DNA of 36,709 nt from an uncultured Collinsella sp. GTDB taxonomy: Bacteria > Actinomycetota > Coriobacteriia > Coriobacteriales > Coriobacteriaceae. Of this stretch, positions 15,089 to 23,247 are shown in pieces. Position 1 is the stretch's first letter; the number at the start of each line of letters is the position of its first letter. Below the pieces are notes generated by a model that was not told where the DNA came from, did no database searches, and was given only the letters and a program-made list of their open reading frames with translations. The translations under genes were made by a program, and so were the position numbers. Location: NCBI GenBank assembly GCA_937937835.1, contig CALDBJ010000045.1, forward strand, positions 1-36,709. Reading direction: 5' to 3'.

Positions 15089-16846
15089 CTACAGCTGCCA
15101 GGCAGCCGCTTCCTTTTGCAGCGCAACCATGCGGGCGAATTCTCCACCTGCCGTCTTGAGCTGCGCCGGAGTGCCCTGCTCGGCAACCACACCATCCTTG
15201 AGCACGACGATCTTGTCGGCATTTTCCACTGTACGCATACGGTGGGCAATAACAATAACCGTCTTACCTGCAAGCAGACGGGAAAGTGCCTGCTGTACCA
15301 CGGTCTCGTTCTCCACATCCAAGCTCGCCGTCGCCTCGTCCAACAGCACGATGGGCGCGTCTTTGAGCAGCGCGCGGGCGATAGAGATGCGCTGGCGCTC
15401 GCCACCGGAGAGTTTGGATCCGTTCTCTCCGATCATAGTGTCATAGCCCTGCGGCATGCGGTTCACGAACTCGTCGCAGTTGGCGGCACGCGCGGCCGCA
15501 AGCACTTCCTCGTCGGTGGCATCACGACGACCGAGGCGGATGTTTCCCATCACCGTGTCATCAAAGAGCAGCACGTCTTGGAACACAATGGCGTAATCGC
15601 GCAGGAGCACCTCGGGATCGACGCTCGCAACATCCACACCGCCCACGGTAACCTTGCCCGCAGTGGCATCCCAAAAGCGTGCGGCCAGGCGGCTCACCGT
15701 AGACTTACCGGAACCCGAAGGACCGACCAGCGCCGTGACCTCGCCTTCCTTGGCGGTAAAGCTCACATCGGTAAGAACTTTATCGCCGGCGCGTCCGTCC
15801 TCGCCCGCACCATAGCCAAATGCCACGTGATCGAACACCACATCGTGGCCCACGGGCTCAAATTTCTCGCTGCCCCGCGCCACAGGCTCTTCCATGATGG
15901 AACGCATGCGCTTGGCAGACGACTCGGCGACAAACAGCTCGGACATTAACATTAACGCCTGGTCAAAGGGCGCATAGATACGACTCACCATAAGCAGGAA
16001 GGCAAACATCACCAAAAAGTCGACCTGCCCGGAGGCGACCATCGCGGCACCCGTGACCAGCGTGGTGGCAATGCCCAGACGCAGGATGGCAAAGGCGGAG
16101 TTGACCAAAAGCCCGTTAACGAGCTCGCCCTTGGTAGTCTCGCGCTCCTCGGCATCGATCACGGCGTTGAGCCCCTCAAGATAATGGGCCTCCTGGTTGG
16201 TGGCGCGGATCTCGCGAACGCAGTCGAGCGTCTCTTGAATTGCCTCGGTAACCTTGACCTTCTCGGCACGCACGCGATCGAACACCGGAGTCAGGGGGCC
16301 GCGCGTTAGATACAGCACGGCAAAGGCCGCGGGAACGCTCCAAAACGCCGCAATCGCCAGCTGCCAGCAAAAGAACAGCGACGCCACGAATACAATGGCG
16401 CTTGCGATGATGGCACCCCAAAGCTCTCCCAGCACGTGGCTGTAGGCGTGCTCCATGGCCTGGACGTCACCCATGATGGTCTCGGTTAAATCGGCCAGAT
16501 CACGACGACCAAAAAACGACAGCGGCAGTTTGCGCAAGCGCTCGGCGATCTCCATACGCTGCTTGCCGCACTCCTCGTAAAAGATGCAGTAGGTGTAGTA
16601 ATACTGCTGCCAGTTAGAGGCAAAGAGCATCACGAAAAAGACCAGGAGGCCGCCCACGATCGGCAGGGCATCCGGCAGGTCAGCCCCGCTGGCGAGATGC
16701 TCGACAAAGCCGGCCATAACCAGGAATAGAAAGCCCATGCCGGCCATGGTAATAAGATTGGTGAGCGTGGTCCAGAAGATGCCGCGTTTTACGCCGGCGA
16801 TGCCTTTATCGGATAGGAAATACTTCTTTTGGAATGAGGCGAACAT
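15089..16846 (-). CDS. ABC transporter half, fused permease and ATPase (second subunit)
   Basis: The 585-residue protein has a type IV exporter-fold membrane domain (six predicted helices, about 20-300) fused to an ATPase. Walker A is GPSGSGKST near residue 377, the signature LSGGERQR near 479, Walker B VLLDEATASLD shortly after. It starts directly at the stop codon of the upstream gene (TAA then ATG), so the two are translated together and probably form a heterodimer. The pairing with an AraC-type regulator resembles YbtPQ/IrtAB siderophore importers; a peptide or drug exporter is the alternative. No biosynthesis genes lie nearby. Confidence 0.87.
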   Translation of the reverse strand: MFASFQKKYFLSDKGIAGVKRGIFWTTLTNLITMAGMGFLFLVMAGFVEHLASGADLPDALPIVGGLLVFFVMLFASNWQQYYYTYCIFYEECGKQRMEIAERLRKLPLSFFGRRDLADLTETIMGDVQAMEHAYSHVLGELWGAIIASAIVFVASLFFCWQLAIAAFWSVPAAFAVLYLTRGPLTPVFDRVRAEKVKVTEAIQETLDCVREIRATNQEAHYLEGLNAVIDAEERETTKGELVNGLLVNSAFAILRLGIATTLVTGAAMVASGQVDFLVMFAFLLMVSRIYAPFDQALMLMSELFVAESSAKRMRSIMEEPVARGSEKFEPVGHDVVFDHVAFGYGAGEDGRAGDKVLTDVSFTAKEGEVTALVGPSGSGKSTVSRLAARFWDATAGKVTVGGVDVASVDPEVLLRDYAIVFQDVLLFDDTVMGNIRLGRRDATDEEVLAAARAANCDEFVNRMPQGYDTMIGENGSKLSGGERQRISIARALLKDAPIVLLDEATASLDVENETVVQQALSRLLAGKTVIVIAHRMRTVENADKIVVLKDGVVAEQGTPAQLKTAGGEFARMVALQKEAAAWQL

Positions 16847-18673
16847 TTAGGCCTCGCCTCCCTTCGCGACGGCGGTATCCGCGGTCGTAGCAGTAATCTT
16901 CCAACTCGCGGCCTGCTCGTACTCAGCCCACATCTTGGCATACAGGCCGTTTTGGGACAGCAACTCGGCATGGGTACCCGACTCCTGCACGCTGCCCTGG
17001 TTGAGCACCACGATTTGGTCTGCGCCCACCACGGTCGAAAGCCGGTGCGCAATCATAATGACCGTGCGGCCCGCCGCCAGCTTGCTAAAGGCGCGCTGGA
17101 TGAGCGCCTCGTTCTCGGGATCGGCAAACGCCGTGGCCTCGTCGAGCACCACGATAGGCGCGTCTTTAAGGATCGCGCGGGCGAGCGCCACGCGCTGGAC
17201 CTCGCCGCCCGAAAGATATGCTCCGCCAGCGCCGAGCATGGTATTGATGCCCTGCGGGAGCTTGGCCACAATGTCGTCGCACTGAGCTGCGGAGAGGGCC
17301 GCACGCACTTCGTCGTCAGTGGCCGTAGGCTTGGAGGCGCGCACGTTGTCGGCAAGTGTTTGCCGGAACAGCTGGTTGGTCTGGAACACGAAGGCGACCT
17401 GGTCCATAAGCTCGTGCGGATCCATATCGCGAACGTCCACACCGCCTACGAGCACTCGACCCGAGGAAGCATCCCAAAAACGCGGGATCAGGCTTGCGCA
17501 GGTTGACTTACCGCCACCCGAGGGACCCACCAGGGCGAGGGTGCTACCCGCGGAAACGCTAAAGCTCACATGGCTAACGGCAGGTGTTTCGGCACCCTCG
17601 TAGGTAAAACTCACGTCCTCAAATCGCACGTCGCCACCGGCAGGGTGCTTGGGTTGGGCGGGCACGGAGAGCTGCTTGGAATCCATGACGCTTCGAATAC
17701 GAGCCAGCGAATCGGCACTCATCTGAGAGGCCTCGCCCACAAACATGAGCTTGGTCATGGCCGTCGGCACCACGGCCGAAAATATCGCGTAAAACGTGAA
17801 GATGGCCATAAAATGCGCGAAGTCCGTCTCGCCCGGCGCCAACAGCAACGCCACGGGCAGCAGGAATGTCACAAGGCCATTGAGCGCGGTAAGGTTGAGC
17901 ACCTGCGGACCTCGGCAGAACGTGCCCGCATAGTTTTGCGCCATGTCGGCGTATTCGGCGATCGCATCGTGGAAGGCCTTAAAGGAGTAGACCGTCTGCT
18001 GAAACACCTTGACCACGGGGATGCCTCGTACGTATTCGGTGCCGGTCTTGTTCATCTTGACCAGCGCTCCCATGTAGGCCTTCATGAACTCGGCGCCTTT
18101 GCCGCTCATCATGGTGGCCATGGCGCCAAACGAAATGGCCACCGAGATGAGGCATGCCGCGCCCAAGCGCCAATCGAGGGCGAAAAGCAGCACGAGCAAG
18201 CCCACGACCATGGCGACGGCGCCTGCGATATCGGGCAGCATGTGTGCGAGCAAAGTCTCGGTGGAGGCGGCACACCCGTCTACAATGCGGCGCAGCTCGC
18301 CGGTGGCATGCGTGTCGAAGTAGCCGAGCGGCAACTTAAGCAGGTGCTCGCTCGTAGCCTTACGGATATTGGACGCGCAGCGAAACGCGGACAGATGCGT
18401 GCACATGAGCCCCACGAAATAAGTTACGATGCTTGCCAGCGCAAACCCCACGGCCCACCAGCCATACATCGCGATGTCGCAGGCTTCGCTCCAGTTAGGC
18501 GCCACAGCGATCAGGTCGCGAGCGACAAGCCAAATGCACACGTACGGGCCAAAGCTCAGCAGCTGCGAGAGCGCCGAGAGCGCCATGCCCAAATACGTTA
18601 GGAATTTACGGTCACTGGCATACGCGAGCAACTCGCCGATGCCTCCACCTTCCCTTTTTGATCCCTTTGCCAT
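16847..18673 (-). CDS. ABC transporter half, fused permease and ATPase (first subunit)
   Basis: The 608-residue protein shares the layout of its partner: membrane domain first, ATPase last, with Walker A GPSGGGKST near residue 383 and signature LSGGEVQR near 487. The D-loop reads DEATAFADPENE in place of the usual ASALD, a feature I associate with the YbtP/IrtA group of siderophore transporters. The ATG at 18671-18673 follows AGAAAGGA 6 bases upstream; an upstream in-frame ATG 21 codons earlier has no such site. It is the first gene of the two-gene operon and faces the AraC gene across a 114-base divergent promoter region. Confidence 0.87.
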   Translation of the reverse strand: MAKGSKREGGGIGELLAYASDRKFLTYLGMALSALSQLLSFGPYVCIWLVARDLIAVAPNWSEACDIAMYGWWAVGFALASIVTYFVGLMCTHLSAFRCASNIRKATSEHLLKLPLGYFDTHATGELRRIVDGCAASTETLLAHMLPDIAGAVAMVVGLLVLLFALDWRLGAACLISVAISFGAMATMMSGKGAEFMKAYMGALVKMNKTGTEYVRGIPVVKVFQQTVYSFKAFHDAIAEYADMAQNYAGTFCRGPQVLNLTALNGLVTFLLPVALLLAPGETDFAHFMAIFTFYAIFSAVVPTAMTKLMFVGEASQMSADSLARIRSVMDSKQLSVPAQPKHPAGGDVRFEDVSFTYEGAETPAVSHVSFSVSAGSTLALVGPSGGGKSTCASLIPRFWDASSGRVLVGGVDVRDMDPHELMDQVAFVFQTNQLFRQTLADNVRASKPTATDDEVRAALSAAQCDDIVAKLPQGINTMLGAGGAYLSGGEVQRVALARAILKDAPIVVLDEATAFADPENEALIQRAFSKLAAGRTVIMIAHRLSTVVGADQIVVLNQGSVQESGTHAELLSQNGLYAKMWAEYEQAASWKITATTADTAVAKGGEA

Positions 18674-18787
18674 GAGATTCCTTTCTAACGGCTTGAGAGT
18701 TAACCGTAATGAACTTATCATTGATGTGTTGGCCATGGCTCACAATCAAGCCAGGCGTGGACGTTTCTGCAAAGGAAAGGGACGCTT

Positions 18788-19792
18788 TTGCAAATACGGC
18801 GGGCAGCGACCGACATAACCGAGCTCTACGCACCACAGTTTGAGCAGTTTGGCCTGGAGCTTTCCGGCAAGGGCGCTGTCTTTACCGGCGAGGTGGCAAA
18901 CGATCGGGCGCACGGACGCGCATGGATCATGCCCCTCTCCCCTGCCTGCATCGTCATGGAGCATTTCATCACCCCGACGCACGATATGTACCTGACCGAA
19001 TACACACCCGAGCCATATGCCTGCGTGAGCGAGGTCAGCGCGCCCACACTTACATGCATGCCCGAGGCTGGCATAACGCCCGCGAACCTCAAACCATTGC
19101 ATGGACCGTGGCCAAACAATGCCGTTTGCAGCTTTATCCAAGATAACTGTGGCGAGGAATTAAGCCCGCTGTTTGCGGGGGAGCTCTATCACTCGCGCTC
19201 GGTGCTCTTTTTGCCTGGATATTTTGACGAACTGGAGCACCGCTATCCCACCGAGTTCGCGGGAATCTTTGAGGCGTTTGCCGAGCCATGGCACGAGGAA
19301 GCGACGTCTGCCATCTGCCACACGCTGCGCCGGATTAACGAGGACCGCGCCCGCACCGTAGGCGGACACGTCTATATGCAGGGCATCGTGGAGACCATGG
19401 TCGCGGAGCTCGCCTGTTCGCGCGCGGCCCACAAGCAGGCGCGGCAGGCGGCAGACACACGCGTCAGCATAACCATTGCCGAAGAAGCAACGGCAATGAT
19501 TGAGCGCGCGCTCGACAAAGGCAGACGTGTGGGTATCAACGAGGTGGCCGAGAGGCTCTACACAAGCCGCTCCAAACTATGCGCCACCTTTAAGGCCCAA
19601 ACTGGCGAGTCCCTGGGCGCCTACATTCGCAGACGCCGTATGGAGCGAGCACAGGACCTTTTGGCCGATAGCGGGCTCACGATAGCGCAGGTAGCAGAGC
19701 GGCTCGACTACCCTCAGCAAGCCGCCTTCGCCCAAGCCTTCAAACAATACACCGGCACCACCCCCACCGCTTGGCGAAGCAAGCATCGCTAA
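18788..19792 (+). CDS. AraC-family transcriptional regulator
   Basis: The 334-residue protein carries a C-terminal double helix-turn-helix of the AraC type (about 235-334), seen in INEVAERLYTSRSKLCATFK and LTIAQVAERLDYPQQAAFAQAFKQYTGTTP. The N-terminal 220 residues form a ligand or partner domain without a clear match. The start is TTG at 18788-18790, supported by GGAAAGGG 6 bases before. It is divergent to the two ABC genes, which it most likely controls, in the manner of YbtA/PchR with siderophore uptake operons. No operator could be assigned in the shared 114 bases. Confidence 0.88.
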   Translation: MQIRRAATDITELYAPQFEQFGLELSGKGAVFTGEVANDRAHGRAWIMPLSPACIVMEHFITPTHDMYLTEYTPEPYACVSEVSAPTLTCMPEAGITPANLKPLHGPWPNNAVCSFIQDNCGEELSPLFAGELYHSRSVLFLPGYFDELEHRYPTEFAGIFEAFAEPWHEEATSAICHTLRRINEDRARTVGGHVYMQGIVETMVAELACSRAAHKQARQAADTRVSITIAEEATAMIERALDKGRRVGINEVAERLYTSRSKLCATFKAQTGESLGAYIRRRRMERAQDLLADSGLTIAQVAERLDYPQQAAFAQAFKQYTGTTPTAWRSKHR

Positions 19793-19856
19793 GGCCCAAG
19801 CTCCCTGGCCGTAACGGAGCGATTAATTAGCCGCCGCCCGTCAGCTCACCCAGGAT

Positions 19857-21221
19857 CTAAACGTCAAGATATGCACAATCAAGCGCCTTTTTGATAAGAG
19901 GGACAGATCGATCAGCCAAATACAACGGAATGTTGAGCACCCCGTCGTCGAGCTTTAGGTTCTTAAGTGAGTAGCGGACCCTCAATGGAGTCGTCTCCGC
20001 ATGCTTGTCGGCATAGTACTTAAGGCTCTTGGAATGAACGACCTCTCCCGATTTGACCTCGACGGGAACGATTTCGTTTCCGACTTGAATCAAAAAATCG
20101 ACTTCGTGCTTCGGCTTCTCGTTTGTCCAATAACGCGGAGCAGCATCTAACTGTGAAAGTAATGCCTGAAGCACATAGTTCTCGGCGAACGAACCTTTGA
20201 ACTCCGAAAATAGCGCATCCGAGATGGCAAAAGCGGACGCATCCAGCCTTGCCATGCGGCGCAGCAAGCCGACATCAAGACAGTAGACCTTAAATGCCTT
20301 GAGGTCATCGTACGCAGAGAGCGGCACACCACCAGCAGCATTAAGGCGAACCGCCGTGATGAGCCCAGCATCGGCAAGCCATTCCAGAGCATCCTCGTAT
20401 TCTCGAGCACGAGCCCCCTCGCGCACCGCACCCCAAACGAACTTTTTGTTCTCGCGCGCCAACTGAGCTGGAATCGAGTTCCATATTTGTGAAAGCTTGG
20501 CGAACTGCGCACGGCCACCATGCTTGGCAAAATCGCGCTCGTAGGAATCCAAGAGATCAGACAACACCTTATCGACCTGAACGATATCGCCCGTCTCCAC
20601 CCACCGGCCAAGAGCCTCTGGCATGCCGCCGCATGCAAAATAACGACGAAGATGCTCGACGAGACGGACATGGAAGAAATCGGGCACTGTCTCGATCTGA
20701 TCCAGGCCGCCAAGGTATTCGTCGTAGTTTGCAGCGCCCTCGGCTTTCAGAAACTCGGAAAAGCTCATGGGGCGCATCTCCATGAACTCGACCTTTCCCA
20801 CCGGAAAAGCGCTGGTCTCACGGGACAAGCGAACGCCCAACAAAGACCCTGCGCATGCGACGTGATACTCGGGGGCCTCGTCACAGAAGTATTTAAGGGC
20901 GCCGACTGCAGAAGGACAATCCTGGATCTCATCAATAATAAGCAGCGTTTCGCCGGGCTCGATAGGCTGTCCAAGTGCCAGGGAAAGATTTGAGATGATC
21001 CGTCGAGGATCGCGCGTACCTTCGAAAAACTGAGCGTACTCGCTCTGTACCCCAGGTGACGGCTCCTCGAGCGTCAGATACACAAAATTGAGGTACGAGG
21101 TTCGGCCGAACTCCTTAAGCGCCCACGTCTTTCCAACCTGGCGCGCCCCCTTAAGGATAAGCGGCTTACGATATTCTGACGCTTTCCAAGCGTTAAGCTT
21201 GGCAATGATATCTCGCTGCAT
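19857..21221 (-). CDS. AAA ATPase with DUF4143 domain
   Basis: The 454-residue protein has an N-terminal P-loop (Walker A LKGARQVGKTW, residues 23-33; Walker B LLIIDEIQD, 93-101) and a C-terminal DUF4143 region with a nuclease-like core, HEVDFLIQVGNEIVPVEVKSG, that carries the D-x(n)-E-x-K residues of PD-(D/E)XK folds. This is a very common bacterial family of unknown role, often a mobile or accessory single gene. The ATG follows GGGAGG 7 bases upstream. It stands alone, and its whole upstream region is a 75-bp nested palindrome, which suggests tight control of expression. Confidence 0.9.
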   Translation of the reverse strand: MQRDIIAKLNAWKASEYRKPLILKGARQVGKTWALKEFGRTSYLNFVYLTLEEPSPGVQSEYAQFFEGTRDPRRIISNLSLALGQPIEPGETLLIIDEIQDCPSAVGALKYFCDEAPEYHVACAGSLLGVRLSRETSAFPVGKVEFMEMRPMSFSEFLKAEGAANYDEYLGGLDQIETVPDFFHVRLVEHLRRYFACGGMPEALGRWVETGDIVQVDKVLSDLLDSYERDFAKHGGRAQFAKLSQIWNSIPAQLARENKKFVWGAVREGARAREYEDALEWLADAGLITAVRLNAAGGVPLSAYDDLKAFKVYCLDVGLLRRMARLDASAFAISDALFSEFKGSFAENYVLQALLSQLDAAPRYWTNEKPKHEVDFLIQVGNEIVPVEVKSGEVVHSKSLKYYADKHAETTPLRVRYSLKNLKLDDGVLNIPLYLADRSVPLIKKALDCAYLDV

Positions 21222-21240
21222 GACCGAACCTCCCGCAAAG

Positions 21241-21315
21241 AAACTTCCGTAAACGTGATATTTCCCACATTTTACCCTAGGTAAAATGTGACATTTATCA
21301 CATTTACGGAAGTTT
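21241..21315. promoter_or_regulatory. 75-bp nested palindrome upstream of the DUF4143 gene
   Basis: Three sets of inverted arms share one centre: AAACTTCCGTAAA (21241-21253) with TTTACGGAAGTTT (21303-21315), GTGATA (21255-21260) with TATCAC (21296-21301), and CACATTTTACC (21266-21276) with GGTAAAATGTG (21280-21290). It ends 20 bases before the DUF4143 ribosome site region. The regular structure suggests a multi-site operator, or an extruded hairpin in the leader RNA. Confidence 0.8.
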
Positions 21316-21347
21316 TAAGCTCATTTCGCCACACCTTCATCACATTC

Positions 21348-21378
21348 AAAAGACGGAGGCGCTACTTGCGCCTCCGTC
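21348..21378 (-). terminator. intrinsic terminator downstream of gatB
   Basis: On the minus strand GACGGAGGCGC / GCGCCTCCGTC (21352-21362 and 21368-21378) is a perfect 11-bp stem, followed by TTTTG. It would end transcripts that pass the large inverted repeat after gatB. Confidence 0.75.
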
Positions 21379-21424
21379 ACCATCTTTCTATCAGCCCACC
21401 TGACCCGAACGGCCGAGTCGTCAC

Positions 21425-21567
21425 GGAACCCGGGAGCCCCGGCAGGGCGGGTGCTTCCTCAAAATGAGTTCCGCACGCAAAGAAGGCCACTTAATGTGGC
21501 CTTCGTCTTGCGCAGGACTGTTCGAAATTTTGAGGAAGCACCCGCCCTGCCGGGGCTCCCGAGTTCC
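21425..21567. repeat. 143-bp near-perfect inverted repeat after gatB
   Basis: Arms of 35 identical bases (21431-21465 and 21527-21561) extend past one mismatch by five more pairs (GGAAC/GTTCC), giving 40 pairs of 41. The 61-base interior contains a second hairpin GAAGGCCAC-TTAAT-GTGGCCTTC (21482-21504). The right arm begins 4 bases past the gatB stop codon. The whole unit could fold into one long hairpin. It may be a large terminator or a small palindromic mobile element (MITE-like). No target-site duplication is visible. Confidence 0.85.
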
Positions 21568-21570
21568 CGC

Positions 21571-23247
21571 TTACGAGAGCGACGTTCTCAGCAACTCGTT
21601 GAAGAGCTTCGGGTTGCCCTTGCCGCGGCTCGCCTTCATGCACTGGCCCACCAAAAAGCCGATGACCTTCTGGTTTCCGTCGCGGTACTGCTGCGCCTGC
21701 TCGGCACAGTTAGCCAGCACCTCGTCCACGATCGGCTGCAGCGCGCCGGCATCGCTCACCTGACGCATACCGCGCTCGTCGACGATCTTGTTGGGGTCGT
21801 CGCCGGTCTGGGCCATGGCCTCAAAGACCTCGTGCGCCTGGTTGGAGCTGATGGCATCGGTCGCCAGCAGCTTGGCAAGCGCTGCCACCTGAGCCGGCGC
21901 GATGCCGGACTCGGCGAGCGACACGCCCGCGCCCTTAAGGTAGGCAATCATCTCGTTCACCAGCAGGTTCGCGACCGTCTGGGCCTCCTTGCCAGCCATA
22001 CCGGCAGCGGCGGCCTCAAAGAACTCGGCAAACTCGGGGTCGCCGGCAATCTGCTCGGCGTCGGCTGTCTTAATACCAAAGTCGGCCTCAAAACGGACGC
22101 GCTTGGCGTCGGGCAGCTCGGGGATCTCGCCACGGCAGCGGTCGATAAACTCGTCGTCCAGATCGAACGGCGCCAGATCGGGATCGGGGAACAGGCGATA
22201 GTCGTCGGCCGTCTCCTTGACGCGCATGACCACGGTGCGCTTGCGGCTGGGCTCCCAGTGGCGGGTCTCCTGATAGATGATGCCGCCCTCCTCGAGCACC
22301 TCGGCCTGGCGGCAGATCTCGTAGGCAAGGCCGTCGTGCAGGCTCTTAAACGAGTTGAGGTTCTTAAGCTCGGTCTTGGTGCCCAGCTTGGTCTCGCCGC
22401 GGCGGCGCAGCGACACGTTGCCGTCGCAGCGCATGGAGCCCTTCTCCATGGAGCAGTCCGAAATGCCCAGCGTCACAAAGATGCGGCGGAGCTTCTCCAT
22501 AAACAGGCGGGCCTCCTCGGGCGTGCGCAAATCGGGCTCAGTCACGAGCTCAATCAAAGGCGTGCCGCAGCGGTTGTAATCGACGAGCGACTCGGCCGCG
22601 GCGGTAATGCGGCCCTCGGCGCCACCCACGTGAACCATCTTGGCGGCGTCCTCCTCCATGTGGATGCGCAGAATGCGGATGGGCACCGTGTAGGAACCGT
22701 CCTCGCGACGCTCGGGCATCTGCAGGTTGGACGCGTCATAGCTGGCCAGATGGCCGGCGCGCTGATTGCCCTCGCGCATGGTCGACGTCATGGACGTGGA
22801 CAGGCCCTCGGCGTTGGCCGAGGCGCTCGCCAGGCTCTGGGCCTCGGCCTCGCCAAACGCGCAATCGGGGCGCTCGGCGGCACCGCGACCGGTCACGTCC
22901 AGGTCCAGGTGACCGTACATGGCAAAGGCGACCGGACCCTGCGTGGTCTGGAAGTTCTTGGCCATATCGGGATAAAAGTAGTGCTTGCGGTAGAACATCG
23001 AGTGGCGCTGGATCTCGCAGTTGGTGGCGAGGCCGGCCTTGACGATGCTCTCGATGGCGCGCTTGTTGGGCACCGGCAGGGCGCCGGGCAGGCCCAGGCA
23101 CACCGGGCACACGTTGGCGTTGGGCTCGTCATCGTGGCTGAGCTTGCAGTTGCAGAACATCTTGGTATCGAGTGCGGTGAGCTCGGTATGGATCTCCAGG
23201 CCGATCACGGCCTCCCAATCCTGCAGGACCTCGGAAAGCTCCTTCAT
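21571..23247 (-). CDS. gatB: Asp-tRNA(Asn)/Glu-tRNA(Gln) amidotransferase subunit B, with an insertion
   Basis: GatB binds misacylated Glu-tRNA(Gln) or Asp-tRNA(Asn) and phosphorylates it before amidation. The family core is intact: WEAVIGLEIHTEL (11-23), zinc-site cysteines C32, C34, C47 and C50, the FYRKHYFYPDMAKNFQTTQ block (85-103), IRILRIHMEEDAAKMVH (190-206), and the helical tRNA-binding YqeY-like tail. At 558 residues it is about 60-80 longer than usual GatB. The extra part is a Ser/Ala/Gly-rich block at about 120-184, between the TTQ strand and the RIHMEED strand. It starts with ATG overlapping the gatA stop (TAATG). Confidence 0.95.
   Translation of the reverse strand: MKELSEVLQDWEAVIGLEIHTELTALDTKMFCNCKLSHDDEPNANVCPVCLGLPGALPVPNKRAIESIVKAGLATNCEIQRHSMFYRKHYFYPDMAKNFQTTQGPVAFAMYGHLDLDVTGRGAAERPDCAFGEAEAQSLASASANAEGLSTSMTSTMREGNQRAGHLASYDASNLQMPERREDGSYTVPIRILRIHMEEDAAKMVHVGGAEGRITAAAESLVDYNRCGTPLIELVTEPDLRTPEEARLFMEKLRRIFVTLGISDCSMEKGSMRCDGNVSLRRRGETKLGTKTELKNLNSFKSLHDGLAYEICRQAEVLEEGGIIYQETRHWEPSRKRTVVMRVKETADDYRLFPDPDLAPFDLDDEFIDRCRGEIPELPDAKRVRFEADFGIKTADAEQIAGDPEFAEFFEAAAAGMAGKEAQTVANLLVNEMIAYLKGAGVSLAESGIAPAQVAALAKLLATDAISSNQAHEVFEAMAQTGDDPNKIVDERGMRQVSDAGALQPIVDEVLANCAEQAQQYRDGNQKVIGFLVGQCMKASRGKGNPKLFNELLRTSLS

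Noticed and set aside
18674..18787. An AraC operator in the divergent promoter region
   Set aside because: I found only short, poorly matched direct repeats (around TTTCTGCAAA and TTTTGCAAA), too weak to call.
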